Made by a program: the position numbers and the translations under genes
Shown: positions 24,638 through 35,139 of the stretch, one piece after another
Layout of the letters: each line of letters opens with the position of its first letter
Numbering within the stretch: position 1 is the first letter of the stretch
The notes under the pieces: model-generated
What the model was told of the DNA's origin: nothing
Seen by the model: the letters and a program-made list of their open reading frames with translations, nothing else
Database searches by the model: none
NCBI GenBank assembly: GCA_046349975.1
Contig: JAXMBH010000024.1
Location: 16,788-80,787 of the forward strand
Direction: 5' to 3'
Source: JABDGM01 sp046349975
Lineage (GTDB): Bacteria > Planctomycetota > Planctomycetia > Pirellulales > Lacipirellulaceae
Length of the DNA stretch: 64,000 bases

Positions 24638-25321
24638 TCAGAATTTTCCAAGCCGCAGAATTTGGTTGCCGCCGCGCTGGAATTCATAGGGCACCGTTTC
24701 GATCGCCGCCCGCCGGCCCGACCGCCGCGCCGCTTCCATTACAGTGGCCACGTGTTTCGATGGCACGTTTCCGAGTCCGACCAGTGGGAAGATTCGCACC
24801 TCCTCCGCCACGCGGCACAGCTCCGCCACAGCGTTCAAATGGAACGGCTCGCTCAACTGCTCGCTGTACAAAAACAAGAAGTGCGAACACAGCGCGAGCT
24901 CAAACTCTCCGTCCGCAAACGGCAACTCCGGCAATGTTGCGCGAACATAGCGACCTTGTTCAAAGCCCGTCGGGTAGTCACGCAGAAACCGCACCATCGC
25001 CCGCAATCGCACGCGGCCCAGCGCCTCGATCGACGCGAACTCCGTCCACACGAAGTCGTCGCGATTCTGCCGCGTTTGCTCGAGCACCTGCGGCACGACT
25101 TTCTTGATTTGAGTGCGAATCTCGGCCGCACTAAACGCATACAACGGATCGGCCGAAACCACGCTCATGCCGCGCTTCGTCGCTTCTGCATTGAAGCCCG
25201 CCGGTCCATCAGCACAACCGAGAATGCGCCGCTGCAAGTCGGCCTCCGTGAGCGCAAACATCCGCTCATACTCGGCATACGAGCGCCCCCAGGGAATCAC
25301 ACGATCCAGCGTAAACGCCAT
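24638..25321 (-). CDS. SAM-dependent methyltransferase-like protein
   Basis: 227 residues. The motif I region is RILGCADGPAGFNAEATKRG, a variant of the class I glycine-rich loop with the acidic end at VSADPLY; a later strand, LALCSHFLFLYS, matches motif IV. The conserved word 'LGCADGPAxFN' occurs in a widespread uncharacterised methyltransferase family. Substrate unknown. It lies upstream of the sigma operon on the same strand (40 bp gap), but whether it is co-transcribed with it is unclear. Confidence 0.75.
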   Translation of the reverse strand: MAFTLDRVIPWGRSYAEYERMFALTEADLQRRILGCADGPAGFNAEATKRGMSVVSADPLYAFSAAEIRTQIKKVVPQVLEQTRQNRDDFVWTEFASIEALGRVRLRAMVRFLRDYPTGFEQGRYVRATLPELPFADGEFELALCSHFLFLYSEQLSEPFHLNAVAELCRVAEEVRIFPLVGLGNVPSKHVATVMEAARRSGRRAAIETVPYEFQRGGNQILRLGKF

Positions 25322-25340
25322 AATTCTAGTCGGCTCGTAA

Positions 25341-25552
25341 TGTAGTAGGCACGCTCCGCGTGCCGTAACCGCAGCGGCTAGCCCGCTTCATACACCCATC
25401 CGCATTGCAGAGCCGAATGATGTTCCGGCCACGGCACCACCCCGAGGGTACCCGGCGTGCCTGCTACAAGGGTGGCACGCCGTGAAAGGGCGTGGTGAAT
25501 GGCTCTGAGCGCGACCACGCCCTTGCAGGGCGTGCTACCCAAACGCCCGCAT
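25341..25552. repeat. GTAGTAGGCACGC palindromic elements
   Basis: 25341-25469 opens TGTAGTAGGCACGCTCCGCG and closes GGCGTGCCTGCTACA. 25470-25552 opens GGTGGCACGCCGTGAAAGGG and closes CCTTGCAGGGCGTGCTACC. A relative of the first element is at 32512-32597. Together they fill the gap between the methyltransferase and dapL. Confidence 0.75.
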
Positions 25553-25647
25553 TCGAACATATTCCGCAGCACCTCGCCGACCAATCCCTCGCCCGTCACC
25601 GCGTCGCCCCCTGCCCGCCGCATCCCGCATCCGCTATCCTGTTCTCC

Positions 25648-26940
25648 ATGTCAGACCCCTACTTTCAAAAGTTGTTCGCCGAGCGCATTGGCGGTGTGAA
25701 TTACGGCAAAGGCACCGCGATTTACAAGTTCGAGAAGATCAAACGGGCCAAGCGCAAAGCCCTGGCTGACCACCCCGAACGCAAGCTGCTCGACTTCGGC
25801 ATCGGCGAGAACGACGAAATGGCCCCCGAGGTCGTCCGCCGCCGCATGGCCGACGAAATCAACCGGCCCGAGAACCGCGGCTACGCTGACAACGGCATCC
25901 CCGCGTTCCGCGAGGCGGCCGCACGCTTCATGCAACGCGAATACGGCGTGCCAATCGACCCCGCGACCGAGCTGATTCCGTGCATCGGCTCGAAGAACGC
26001 GCTGGCCATGCTGCCGGCGTGCTTCATCAACCCGGGCGATGTCACGCTCATGACGGTGCCCGGGTACCCCGTCGCCGGCACGCACACGGCCTATTACGGC
26101 GGTGTCGTCTACAAGCTGCCGCTCACCGCGGAGAACGACTTTCTGCCCGACCTCGACGGCATCCCGGCCGACATCCGCGCGAAGGCGAAGCTGCTTGTGC
26201 TCTGCTACCCGAACAGCCCCACGGGCCGCACCGCGCCGCCCGAGTTCTACGAAAAGGCCATCGCGTTCGCCAAAAAGCACGAGATCGTCATCATTCAAGA
26301 CGCCGCCCACGGCATCCTCAGCTACGACCGCGCGCCGAACAGCTTCCTCGCGATCCCCGGTGCTCGCGACGTCGGCATCGAGATTCACTCGATGTCCAAA
26401 GCGTTCGACATGATCGGCTGGCGCATCGGTTGGGTCTGCGGTAACGAACGCATCGTTGGCGCCTACGGCAATGTGAAAGATAACTTCGACTCCGGACAGT
26501 TCATCGCGATCCAAAAAGCCGCCATCGCGGGCCTCGATGACCCGTCGATCCCGGTCCGCACGCGCACCAAGTACGAACGCCGCCTCAAGAAACTTGTCGC
26601 CACGCTCGGGCGCTGCGGCTTTCAGTGCCACATGCCCGGCGGCACGTACTTCCTCTACGCCCCGTCGCCGAAGGCCTTCGCAAACGGCGCTGTGCGCGGG
26701 TCTCACGGCGCGGTGCGCGGGTCTCACGACCCCGCACCAAGCAGCCGCGTCGACTTCGAAAACGCCGAAGCGGCCAGCCAATACCTCATCACCGAGCAGT
26801 CGATCTGCACTGTCCCCTGGGACGACGCTGGCCCCTTCCTCCGCTTCAGCGCCACGTACGAAGCAGCCGACGAAGCTGCCGAAGACGCGCTGATGGCGGA
26901 AACCGAAGCCCGACTGAAGAATATTCAGCCCGTGTTTTAA
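25648..26940 (+). CDS. dapL: LL-diaminopimelate aminotransferase with in-frame repeat
   Basis: A PLP-dependent enzyme that converts tetrahydrodipicolinate to LL-diaminopimelate in one step, for lysine and peptidoglycan. 430 residues from ATG 25648 (MSDPYFQKLFAERIGG). Hallmarks: LDFGIGENDEMAP, the PLP Lys K251 in HSMSKAFDMIGWRIGW, CYPNSPTGRTAPPEFYEKAI, and VPWDDAGPFLRFSATYEA near the end. The block NGAVRGSHGAVRGSHDPAPS (from about 346) is not part of the family pattern. It comes from a 21 bp tandem duplication (26687-26728) within a small palindrome. Confidence 0.93.
   Translation: MSDPYFQKLFAERIGGVNYGKGTAIYKFEKIKRAKRKALADHPERKLLDFGIGENDEMAPEVVRRRMADEINRPENRGYADNGIPAFREAAARFMQREYGVPIDPATELIPCIGSKNALAMLPACFINPGDVTLMTVPGYPVAGTHTAYYGGVVYKLPLTAENDFLPDLDGIPADIRAKAKLLVLCYPNSPTGRTAPPEFYEKAIAFAKKHEIVIIQDAAHGILSYDRAPNSFLAIPGARDVGIEIHSMSKAFDMIGWRIGWVCGNERIVGAYGNVKDNFDSGQFIAIQKAAIAGLDDPSIPVRTRTKYERRLKKLVATLGRCGFQCHMPGGTYFLYAPSPKAFANGAVRGSHGAVRGSHDPAPSSRVDFENAEAASQYLITEQSICTVPWDDAGPFLRFSATYEAADEAAEDALMAETEARLKNIQPVF
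26687..26746. repeat. 21 bp tandem duplication / GCGCGGGTCTCACGAC palindrome in dapL
   Basis: Units 26687-26707 and 26708-26728 differ at one base and share TGCGCGGGTCTCACG. The second copy continues into ACCCCGCAC, giving an inverted repeat GTGCGCGGGTC / GACCCCGCAC. Related words occur at 33078-33150. Confidence 0.75.
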
Positions 26941-26976
26941 TTGGGCGACTGTCGGCTTCGATGGTTGCGACGGTGA

Positions 26977-27156
26977 CTGACCTTCCATGCCGTCATCACG
27001 ATCGACTTCAATACCCTCACGATGCGGGTGGCCGCGACCTTCAATGGCCTTGAAGGCGATGTCGCCGCTGCCCACATTCACGGCCCGACGACCGCAGCGG
27101 GCGAGGGTACGGCCGACGCCATGAGGTGGCAAGGCACCTGGCGATTGCCGCGCTAA
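26977..27156 (+). pseudogene. Fragment of a CHRD-domain protein
   Basis: An open frame with no usable start, reading HAVITIDFNTLTMRVAATFN, GLEGDVAAAHIHGPTTAAGE, GTADAMRWQGTWRLPR and TAA. The strand pattern and the motif AAHIHGPT are those of the CHRD domain (first seen in chordin and common in secreted bacterial proteins). The signal peptide and domain start are missing: the in-frame stop at 26974-26976 closes the upstream side. The last bases overlap the end of the convergent phosphodiesterase gene. Confidence 0.6.
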
Positions 27157-28031
27157 TTGGCATTGCTCGCCGGCGACTTCGCTGAGCCATTCTTCAGCCG
27201 CAGCACGGCTAGTACCGGGCGGTGGTCCGATGCGACCGTCTCATCGAGCACGCGCACTTCCTCGACCTGCCAGCAATCGGCTGGGCGATACATGACGTAA
27301 TCAATTTGGCGAAGCGGCTGCGACGACGGAAATGTTAGGATCTCTGCCGGCGGGTTGGCTCGATCTTGACCCGCGCCGGCTGCCGGTTTGCCCGCGACAC
27401 GCCACTCTTTTTCAAACTCGCGAATTGTCTCGCTCTCGGGCATCGCGTTGAAGTCGCCCGCCACGAGGGCCGGCACGCCGCCGCGCTGCTTGATGAGCTC
27501 GTTAATGGTCCGCGCTGAATTCAACCGCTCTTCCTGTGCCGGGCGATAGTCGAGATGAACGCATAGGAATAACATCCCGGGCTCGCCTTTCTCGCCCAGC
27601 TCCAACACCTGCACGCCGCGCTGCTCCGGATGCTGCGGCGTGCTGTCGTAGAACGACTTGAGCTTGACGCTCTCGCTCGATCGAATGGGGAGGCGCGTGA
27701 GGACCGCCGTGCCGTAGCCGCCGCCGTCGTAATCGATGTTGCGGCCAAACACGACCTGCATGCCCGTGAGCTTGGCGAACTCGGCCGGCTGATCGACGTT
27801 GCCTGACCGCCGCGTCTGTTGATCAACTTCTTGGAGGGCGATGATATCGGGCCGCTCGGCCAACATTCGCTTGGCGATGCGGGGCAGATCAATTTTCTTG
27901 TCGGTGCCTTCGCCGTGGTGAATGTTGTAGGTGACCACGCGAATCTCAGAGGGCAACTCGGCCCGAACGCCAGCCGCCGCCAAGAAGATCGCCAACCAAC
28001 CCAACGCCGCCCGTGCCATTGAAGAAATCAT
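27153..28031 (-). CDS. Secreted endonuclease/exonuclease/phosphatase (EEP) family protein
   Basis: 292 residues. A signal peptide (about 1-24, MARAALGWLAIFLAAAGVRA) precedes an EEP domain of metal-dependent phosphodiesterases. Motifs: VVTYNIHHGEG (Asn), IIALQEVDQ (catalytic Glu), LCVHLDYRP (His), LVAGDFNAMPES (Asp/Asn pair) and VASDHRPVLAVL (final Asp-His). All catalytic positions are present, so it should be active outside the cytoplasm on a nucleic acid, phosphoinositide or similar phosphodiester. Single gene. Confidence 0.9.
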   Translation of the reverse strand: MISSMARAALGWLAIFLAAAGVRAELPSEIRVVTYNIHHGEGTDKKIDLPRIAKRMLAERPDIIALQEVDQQTRRSGNVDQPAEFAKLTGMQVVFGRNIDYDGGGYGTAVLTRLPIRSSESVKLKSFYDSTPQHPEQRGVQVLELGEKGEPGMLFLCVHLDYRPAQEERLNSARTINELIKQRGGVPALVAGDFNAMPESETIREFEKEWRVAGKPAAGAGQDRANPPAEILTFPSSQPLRQIDYVMYRPADCWQVEEVRVLDETVASDHRPVLAVLRLKNGSAKSPASNAN

Positions 28032-28063
28032 CAGTGTTGCTCAAATCGAAAAACGAAATCTTG

Positions 28064-28204
28064 AACCACGACGACACAAAGGACACGACGAAAACTTGTG
28101 GAGAATTAGAGAAACGGTAAACAACTTGTTGATCTGATCGTCCTTCGCCGAATCTCGCACGGCCTCCACGGTCGTTCCGTTGTGCTCTTCGTGTCGTCGT
28201 GGTT
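28064..28204. repeat. ACCACGACGACAC inverted-repeat element
   Basis: Opens AACCACGACGACACAAAGGA and CACGACG; closes CTTCGTGTCGTCGTGGTT. About 141 bp with terminal inverted repeats of about 20 bp and a non-palindromic centre. Related to 15671-15758. Confidence 0.8.
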
Positions 28205-28225
28205 AAGTAGTTCTCTTATTCGCGC

Positions 28226-28600
28226 CTAGTCAATCGTCTTCTTCGGCTTCGCGTCGTTCTTCGCGGTCACAGCGAAGCGGCCGTAGGACTTGCCGGTGCG
28301 GTTGAATTCGCTGGCGAACGACTCGGCATCTTCCGGCGTGAATGGCCGGTCGATGGTGCGCTTGAACTTCTTGTGCTCGTACACGTGTACCACGTAGTTG
28401 GCGGCCGGTTCGGTGCGCCCGTATTCGTCGACGGGCTCCTCATCTTCGGCCGGTTCGCGATCGGCTGCGCCATCGTCGGCTGGTTCATCTTCGAGCTCCG
28501 AATCGTCGGCCGCGGGTTCTTCCTCGTCGTCCAAATCGTCGTCATCGTCCACGAAATCGAACTCTTCATCATACAAATCATCGTCTTCATCGCGGGCCAT
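28226..28600 (-). CDS. Acidic small protein, unknown
   Basis: 124 residues from ATG 28600 (MARDEDDDLYDEEFDFV); the longer frame from 28675 adds unconserved residues. About the first 75 residues are almost entirely Asp/Glu, Ala and Pro and should be disordered. The C-terminal 50 residues (NYVVHVYEHKKFKRTIDRPF, then TPEDAESFASEFNRTGKSYG) look folded and basic. A cytoplasmic protein with a charged tail is inferred; no family recognised. Confidence 0.65.
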   Translation of the reverse strand: MARDEDDDLYDEEFDFVDDDDDLDDEEEPAADDSELEDEPADDGAADREPAEDEEPVDEYGRTEPAANYVVHVYEHKKFKRTIDRPFTPEDAESFASEFNRTGKSYGRFAVTAKNDAKPKKTID

Positions 28601-28830
28601 GCCGACTTTCCTTCCACAAAAACCAAGTTCAGAATACCACCGAGTATCGACCACACCCGGCGGGGCGTCAACCAACCGTGACAGCGGTTAACGACGGCGA
28701 AAACTGCCGGTTTAGGTCCTATTCAAAGCCTTATTCGACCGCTGCTTCGTCCCCGTTGAACCGCGAGGCGAAGGCTTGGCGCAGCCGAGCGCGGCGGCGT
28801 TGACACCTCCCGCGACATACTCGACCCATC

Positions 28831-29571
28831 ATGCCTGAACGCCCGTTTTTGACCGCCCGCTGGAACGACCTTGTGCTTCTCAATTTCGTCGTGCCGGCGG
28901 AATTGATTGCGCGACTGGCGCCTGCCGGCACCGAACCCGATCTTTTCGGCGGCCTTGCCTACGCCAGCATCGTTGGTTTTCGATTCACGCATGTGCGCGT
29001 CCTCGGCATGCCCATTCCCGGCCATACGGCGTTCGATGAAGTCAACCTTCGCTACTACGTAAAGCGGACGGTGAACGGCGAACTCCGCCGCGGCGTGGTG
29101 TTCGTGCGTGAGATCGTGCCGCGCCGCGCGGTCGCGATCATCGCCAATGGCATCTACAACGAGAACTACATCACATGCCCGATGCAGAGCACACTCATCA
29201 AACGAGGTCCCGCGCTCGAACCCGGCGACAGTCTTACGTACGCTTGGCATTCGCGTTCTGTGCAAGGCGTGTGCGACAACACGCTTGGCGCATGCGTTGG
29301 CGCGCCGCTCGCAGTGCCGCCGAGGAATTCGCTTCATGAATTCATCGTCGAGCACTACTACGGGTATACGCGCGGCCGCGACGGCCGCACGCGTGAGTAT
29401 CGCGTGGCCCACCCGCCGTGGCGCACGGCGGAGGCCGTGGATGTTACTTGGAGTTGCGACGTAGGGGCGACGTACGGCGAACCGTTTGCGGAGTTTCTCG
29501 CTGGTGCGCCGGCTAGCGCTTTTGTGGCCGAGGGGTCGCATGTGGAGGTGTTTCGGGGACGGCGGGCGTGA
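28831..29571 (+). CDS. DUF2071 (YqjF-like) protein
   Basis: 246 residues. PFLTARWNDLVLLNFVVPAE, FGGLAYASIVGFRFTHVRVL, FDEVNLRYYVKR and GVVFVREIVPRRAVAIIAN follow the DUF2071 / YqjF pattern. The family has a beta-barrel fold related to acetoacetate decarboxylase. No catalytic lysine assignment is possible from the sequence alone. Single gene with its own upstream gap of 230 bp. Confidence 0.85.
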   Translation: MPERPFLTARWNDLVLLNFVVPAELIARLAPAGTEPDLFGGLAYASIVGFRFTHVRVLGMPIPGHTAFDEVNLRYYVKRTVNGELRRGVVFVREIVPRRAVAIIANGIYNENYITCPMQSTLIKRGPALEPGDSLTYAWHSRSVQGVCDNTLGACVGAPLAVPPRNSLHEFIVEHYYGYTRGRDGRTREYRVAHPPWRTAEAVDVTWSCDVGATYGEPFAEFLAGAPASAFVAEGSHVEVFRGRRA

Positions 29572-30365
29572 GCGCGAACCCTCCCTGGCGCCGCACCCAA
29601 GGAAGGGGAGCCGATGCGCGCTCGGCTGGCGCGGCGCGGTTGAGTGGGTGATCTGATAGTGGATAGTAGATAGTGGATAGTGGATAGTTGATAGTTGATA
29701 GTGGATAGTTGCTAGTTGTTTGTCAGGCGGTGGCCTTTCGGGATGGTTTGGCTGAGAGCTGAGAGCTAATAGCTGACAGCTTCTTAATAAAAAATGCTGG
29801 GCCCAGTGACGTGTGGCCTAGGGTGAGCTTGACGCGCATGATCACATCGCTCGCGAAGGAGCGGGGATGGCAACGACGCTCGAGGCCGCACTTCAACCGA
29901 CTTGCGCTGGTGACTGCTCCGCGGGACCGGAGGTTCGGAGCTTTTTGCGATCCCCGTTTGGTGTGGCTGAGTAAGCGACTGGTTACGTGTCATGCCCGGG
30001 GACCGACTTGCTGGGATTCCGGCGAGACGTCTTCGCTGCAATCACTGGTGCTGGGTCGGTCATTTCAGGAGGTAGCTTAGCAGAGTGGGTGGCTCTTTTC
30101 AACAAAATAGTGGAAATATTTACACTAATGAGATTTTGTGTTGCGAGCCGAGCGGCAAGGGTTGACTGTGCGCGGGGACGCGCCAAGCTGAGTGGCTGAA
30201 CCCTCCCTCGCCACGGCGAGTCCCGAGCGACCTGGCCCCTCCCTAAAAGGGAGGGGGATGTTGCGGGGCGTTTGATTGCGCGCGTGGCGCGATCGAATAA
30301 GACGTGAGCCGTTGGTGCGAGTCTTCGCCGCGGCGAATCTTCGATCGGAAAGACTCGCCCGCTGT
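29572..30365. other. Long intergenic region with tandem repeats and no supported gene
   Basis: 29655-29712 is a degenerate tandem array of the 7-mer GATAGTG/GATAGTT. 29751-29782 repeats GAGAGCT/TAGCTGACAGCT. 30202-30255 is a GGGAGGG-type hairpin. Between 29784 and 30200 a 70-residue frame on the plus strand (29987-30199) is open but not recognisable. No RNA gene structure was identified. Confidence 0.5.
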
Positions 30366-32132
30366 TTAGAGTTGCACGGGAGGCATATCGCTGGCCACGC
30401 CCACCGCGACGTCGAGGGCCTGGTCTTTCGCAGGCTGTTGGGCAGCTTGTTGTGCGCCGGCCCCGTTGGCCAGCGTGGCGTTCAGGCCACCCGGGCCGCG
30501 GAAGCCGACGAGGTGGTTGGCCGGCTGCGCGCTATTGGCCATGGCCGGCAGGTTGCGGATGTCGATATCGGGCGTGATGCCGACGTTCGCGATCGGGTGA
30601 TCGAGCGGCGAGAAGAACTTGGCGGTCGTGATGCGGGCGCCCGCGCCGTTCTTGCCGAGCGGAAAGATGCCTTGCACGGAACCTTTGCCGTACGAGCGGA
30701 CGCCGACGATCTTGCCGCGGCCCGAGTCTTTGATCGCGCCGGCGAAGATCTCGCTCGCGCTCGCGCTATCGCCGTCGATCAGCACGACGAGCGGAACTCG
30801 CCAGGTGCCGGGACGATGAGCGCGGTAGCTGAAGTTTTCTGGTTCGCTACGGCCACGGGTTGAGACGATGCCGCCGTCGGCGATGAACTTGTCGGCAATC
30901 TCGACGCTGGCAGTGAGCAGGCCGCCGGGGTTGCCGCGGAGGTCGATAATGAGGCTGCGCATGCCTTGCTTGTGGAGGTCCCACAACGCGTTTTCGAGGT
31001 CGGCGGGCGTGGTCTTCTGGAAGGCGGGGATTTTGACGTACGCGACGCCCTTGGCCGGGTCGACGATGCCGACGTTTTCGAGGCTCGGCACATCGATGCT
31101 TTCGCGGCGGATGTTGAGTTCGCGCGCGGCTTGCCCCGGCGTCATCACGGCGACCTTTACCAGGCTGCCTTCAGCGCCGGTGAGCATCGAAGCGGCTTCA
31201 TCGGTCGAGAGCGACTGCGTGGCCTGACCGTCCACGGCCACGATGCGATCGCCGTCGTGAATGCCGGCCTTCTCGGCTGGGCTGTGCGGAATGACGTGCA
31301 CGATCAGGAGCGCGCCGTGGTCGGCCTTGAGCTCGACGCCGAGGCCCACAAAGTTGCCTTCGATCTGGGAGTAGATGTCGCGGAGCTGATCGGCTGTGAG
31401 GAATGACGAATAATGATCTAAACCACCGGCGGCGGCGGAGGTGAATTCGAGCAGCGTGGCGGTTTCGCTCACGCCGGCGCGTTGGCGGACGAGGCGGGCG
31501 ATTTGGGCAGCCACCGACGACGCATCGCGAGCGGTGCGGATGGCGTACTTGCCGGGTAGCTGCGTGACTTCGCTGCGAAGCTGGTCAACTTGCTGGCCGC
31601 GAATCTTCACGCCTTGGCTTTGGAGGAAGTTCTCGTTGGCGAGCGCGATATCCATCGCGTTGGCGCCGCGCTGGGTCATTTGCTGCCAGGGCGGTTCGGT
31701 GTAGTAGTGAGCGTCGATCTTCGAGAGCAGGTCGTTATATTGTTCGAGCGCTTGCTGGCCGCTGAGCGTGCGGAGCGAATCGCGGAAGCTGCGGTCTTCG
31801 TAGCGTTGGTCGAGGCTATAGTGGAGGCGAGCGACGTCGAACCGGGCTTGCAGGCGAGTGTCTTCCGGATTCTCGTGCAGGGCTTCTTCGTATTGCGTGA
31901 GGGCATCGGCCCAGCGGCCGCTGACTTCTAAATTCTTGCCGCTCTCGAGCACGCGGTTGATGGCATTCTCGATGGCATTCGCGACGCCCGCCGCCGGCTG
32001 GAATTTCGGCGTAACCGGCTGTTGCTGTTGGAGAGCGACTTGGGCGGTGGCGACGGTCGTCGTCGCCACGAGCACCGTGAGGAGGATGAACTTTGTCAGC
32101 CGTGCCAAGAAGGATGGAACCCGGGGTCGCAT
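30366..32132 (-). CDS. S41-family carboxy-terminal processing protease with PDZ domain
   Basis: 588 residues from ATG 32132 (MRPRVPSFLARLTK), with a signal peptide (about 1-30, ending TTTVATA). A helical, TPR-like N-terminal region (about 50-135) precedes the protease. The PDZ domain lies at about 255-345 (GNFVGLGVELKADHGALLIV, AGIHDGDRIVAVDG). The S41 core begins VAYVKIPAFQKTTPADLENA. The catalytic Ser is S458 in GDSASASEIF, with D469 and K483 (YGKGSVQ) at the spacings of E. coli Tsp. The tail is Gln/Ala-rich and unusual. Periplasmic processing of proteins is inferred. Confidence 0.92.
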   Translation of the reverse strand: MRPRVPSFLARLTKFILLTVLVATTTVATAQVALQQQQPVTPKFQPAAGVANAIENAINRVLESGKNLEVSGRWADALTQYEEALHENPEDTRLQARFDVARLHYSLDQRYEDRSFRDSLRTLSGQQALEQYNDLLSKIDAHYYTEPPWQQMTQRGANAMDIALANENFLQSQGVKIRGQQVDQLRSEVTQLPGKYAIRTARDASSVAAQIARLVRQRAGVSETATLLEFTSAAAGGLDHYSSFLTADQLRDIYSQIEGNFVGLGVELKADHGALLIVHVIPHSPAEKAGIHDGDRIVAVDGQATQSLSTDEAASMLTGAEGSLVKVAVMTPGQAARELNIRRESIDVPSLENVGIVDPAKGVAYVKIPAFQKTTPADLENALWDLHKQGMRSLIIDLRGNPGGLLTASVEIADKFIADGGIVSTRGRSEPENFSYRAHRPGTWRVPLVVLIDGDSASASEIFAGAIKDSGRGKIVGVRSYGKGSVQGIFPLGKNGAGARITTAKFFSPLDHPIANVGITPDIDIRNLPAMANSAQPANHLVGFRGPGGLNATLANGAGAQQAAQQPAKDQALDVAVGVASDMPPVQL

Positions 32133-32511
32133 CGAAGTTTCCTGTGGGTCGCTGTCGGGCTGCTGCCGTGCAGCACGCCGAACGAGCGCGCGTTCGGTGG
32201 GTCTGTGCGAGATGGCCAAGTGAATATAGAACACGAAATGGGCCTGGTCAAAAAAGCTCTGAAGCTTTTTGGCCAGCCGTGTGTCGCCTGCTCGTTAGCC
32301 CCGCTACACCTTGCGCCAACCGAAGTCGAGCCGATCAATTGCTCGCTGTGTGACGTTCAAGCCACCCGCCGTGGTTTTAACGCCCGGCGCTGATTGCAGG
32401 CTTGTAGGCGTTCGTTCACCGCACGAGTGCCGGCAGCGGTGAAGGAATAAACGCTACAACCCGATCATGCGGCGAAGGTGTGGCAAAGTCAAGAATGCGA
32501 CAAACTTGCCG

Positions 32512-32803
<292 letters not shown>

Positions 32804-32920
32804 GTGCATGGCGTTTGTTTTTTTCTGCGTGGTGACTCGATCCAAGAAGAGTACGGGGCGGAGGCGTGGTGGGTTTAGCTGGCAGAGAATTTTTTGGGGA
32901 TGGGCTGGGGGAAAATGAGA

Positions 32921-33165
32921 GGGGTGGCTGGGGTCGAGCCGGAGGCGAGCCCCCAGTGCATTCCAACAACCAGAGAGCGGCGCACCGTCGAGGGGAGCGA
33001 TCGTAGCGATTATGTGGCGCGCTGGGGCATCGCCGAGCCTCTGCCCCAGGCACACCCCGTGGTGCGTGGTGGTATGAGGGTGCGGGGTCGGGAGACCCGC
33101 GCACAGCGCGACCCGCGCACAGCGCTGTGCACCCGGGCGAGACCTGCGCACAGCGGGAGACAGTA
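32921..33165. repeat. GGGGTCGAGC / GGGGCAGAG composite and GCGCGGGTC repeats
   Basis: 32921-33059 joins a GGGGTCGAGC left arm (GGGGTGGCTGGGGTCGAGCC) to a GGGGCAGAG right arm (GCTGGGGCATCGCCGAGCCT then CTGCCCCAGGC). 33078-33165 repeats GACCCGCGCACAGCG and GGTGCGGGGTCGGGAGACCC, the same words as the insertion in dapL. Confidence 0.75.
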
Positions 33166-33171
33166 GGGCGC

Positions 33172-33253
33172 AAAAAAAACGCCGTCCCTTTGTGAACTCG
33201 GCCCCGGGTTGAGGGGGGGACGGTGGCCCGAGGCGCACGTTGAAAGGGACGGC
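33172..33253 (-). terminator. Hairpin with eight-T tail on the minus strand
   Basis: An 11 bp perfect inverted repeat GCCGTCCCTTT (33181-33191) / AAAGGGACGGC (33243-33253). On the minus strand it is followed by G and eight T. No minus-strand gene precedes it within 2 kb, so it is either an orphan terminator or part of the purH leader structure. Confidence 0.45.
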
Positions 33254-33302
33254 GAGAGGTGCTATTGTGGCCGCGGCTGGGTGCAATCGGCCCAAGTAGC
33301 AC

Positions 33303-33410
33303 GGCGACGACGGCTAAAATGGGCGGGGGCCAGTCGTCGCCTTTTCTTGCATCTGCATAACAATACGCGGCCCCTTGCCGCGTGGTTCGCCACGCCGGAG
33401 AATTTTTTTC
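33303..33410 (+). promoter_or_regulatory. Hairpin-rich leader of purH with terminator-like stems
   Basis: GGCGACGAC (33303-33311) pairs with GTCGTCGCC (33333-33341) and is followed by TTTTCTT. A second pair of stems overlaps: CGCGG (33366-33370) with CCGCG (33378-33382), and CGTGG-TTCG-CCACG (33381-33394) followed by GGAGAATTTTTTT. The overlap makes the two exclusive, as in an attenuator. A CCCTCTCCC-GGGAGAGGG hairpin follows at 33440-33481. Confidence 0.45.
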
Positions 33411-33507
33411 AGAATGTCGTGAGCGACGGGCTCTCGCACATTGAGCACCCTCACCCCAGCCCTCTCCCAGTGGGAGAGGGAGCATATGTCAGGCGTTCGG
33501 AAGGGTC

Positions 33508-35133
<1,626 letters not shown>

Positions 35134-35139
35134 TGAGTT

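Noticed and set aside
30071..30110. tRNA-like words GGTAGCTTAGCAGAGTGGGTGG
   Set aside because: No cloverleaf, no TTCGAATC T-arm and no acceptor stem can be drawn.
29987..30199. 70-residue plus-strand frame containing VFAAITGAGSVISGGSLAEW
   Set aside because: Protein-like in places, but with no family match that I recognise, no ribosome-binding site and no conserved neighbour; left as intergenic.
32251..32270. AAAAAGCT-AGCTTTTT hairpin as a terminator of the S41 gene
   Set aside because: It lies upstream of that gene's start and no plus-strand gene ends there.
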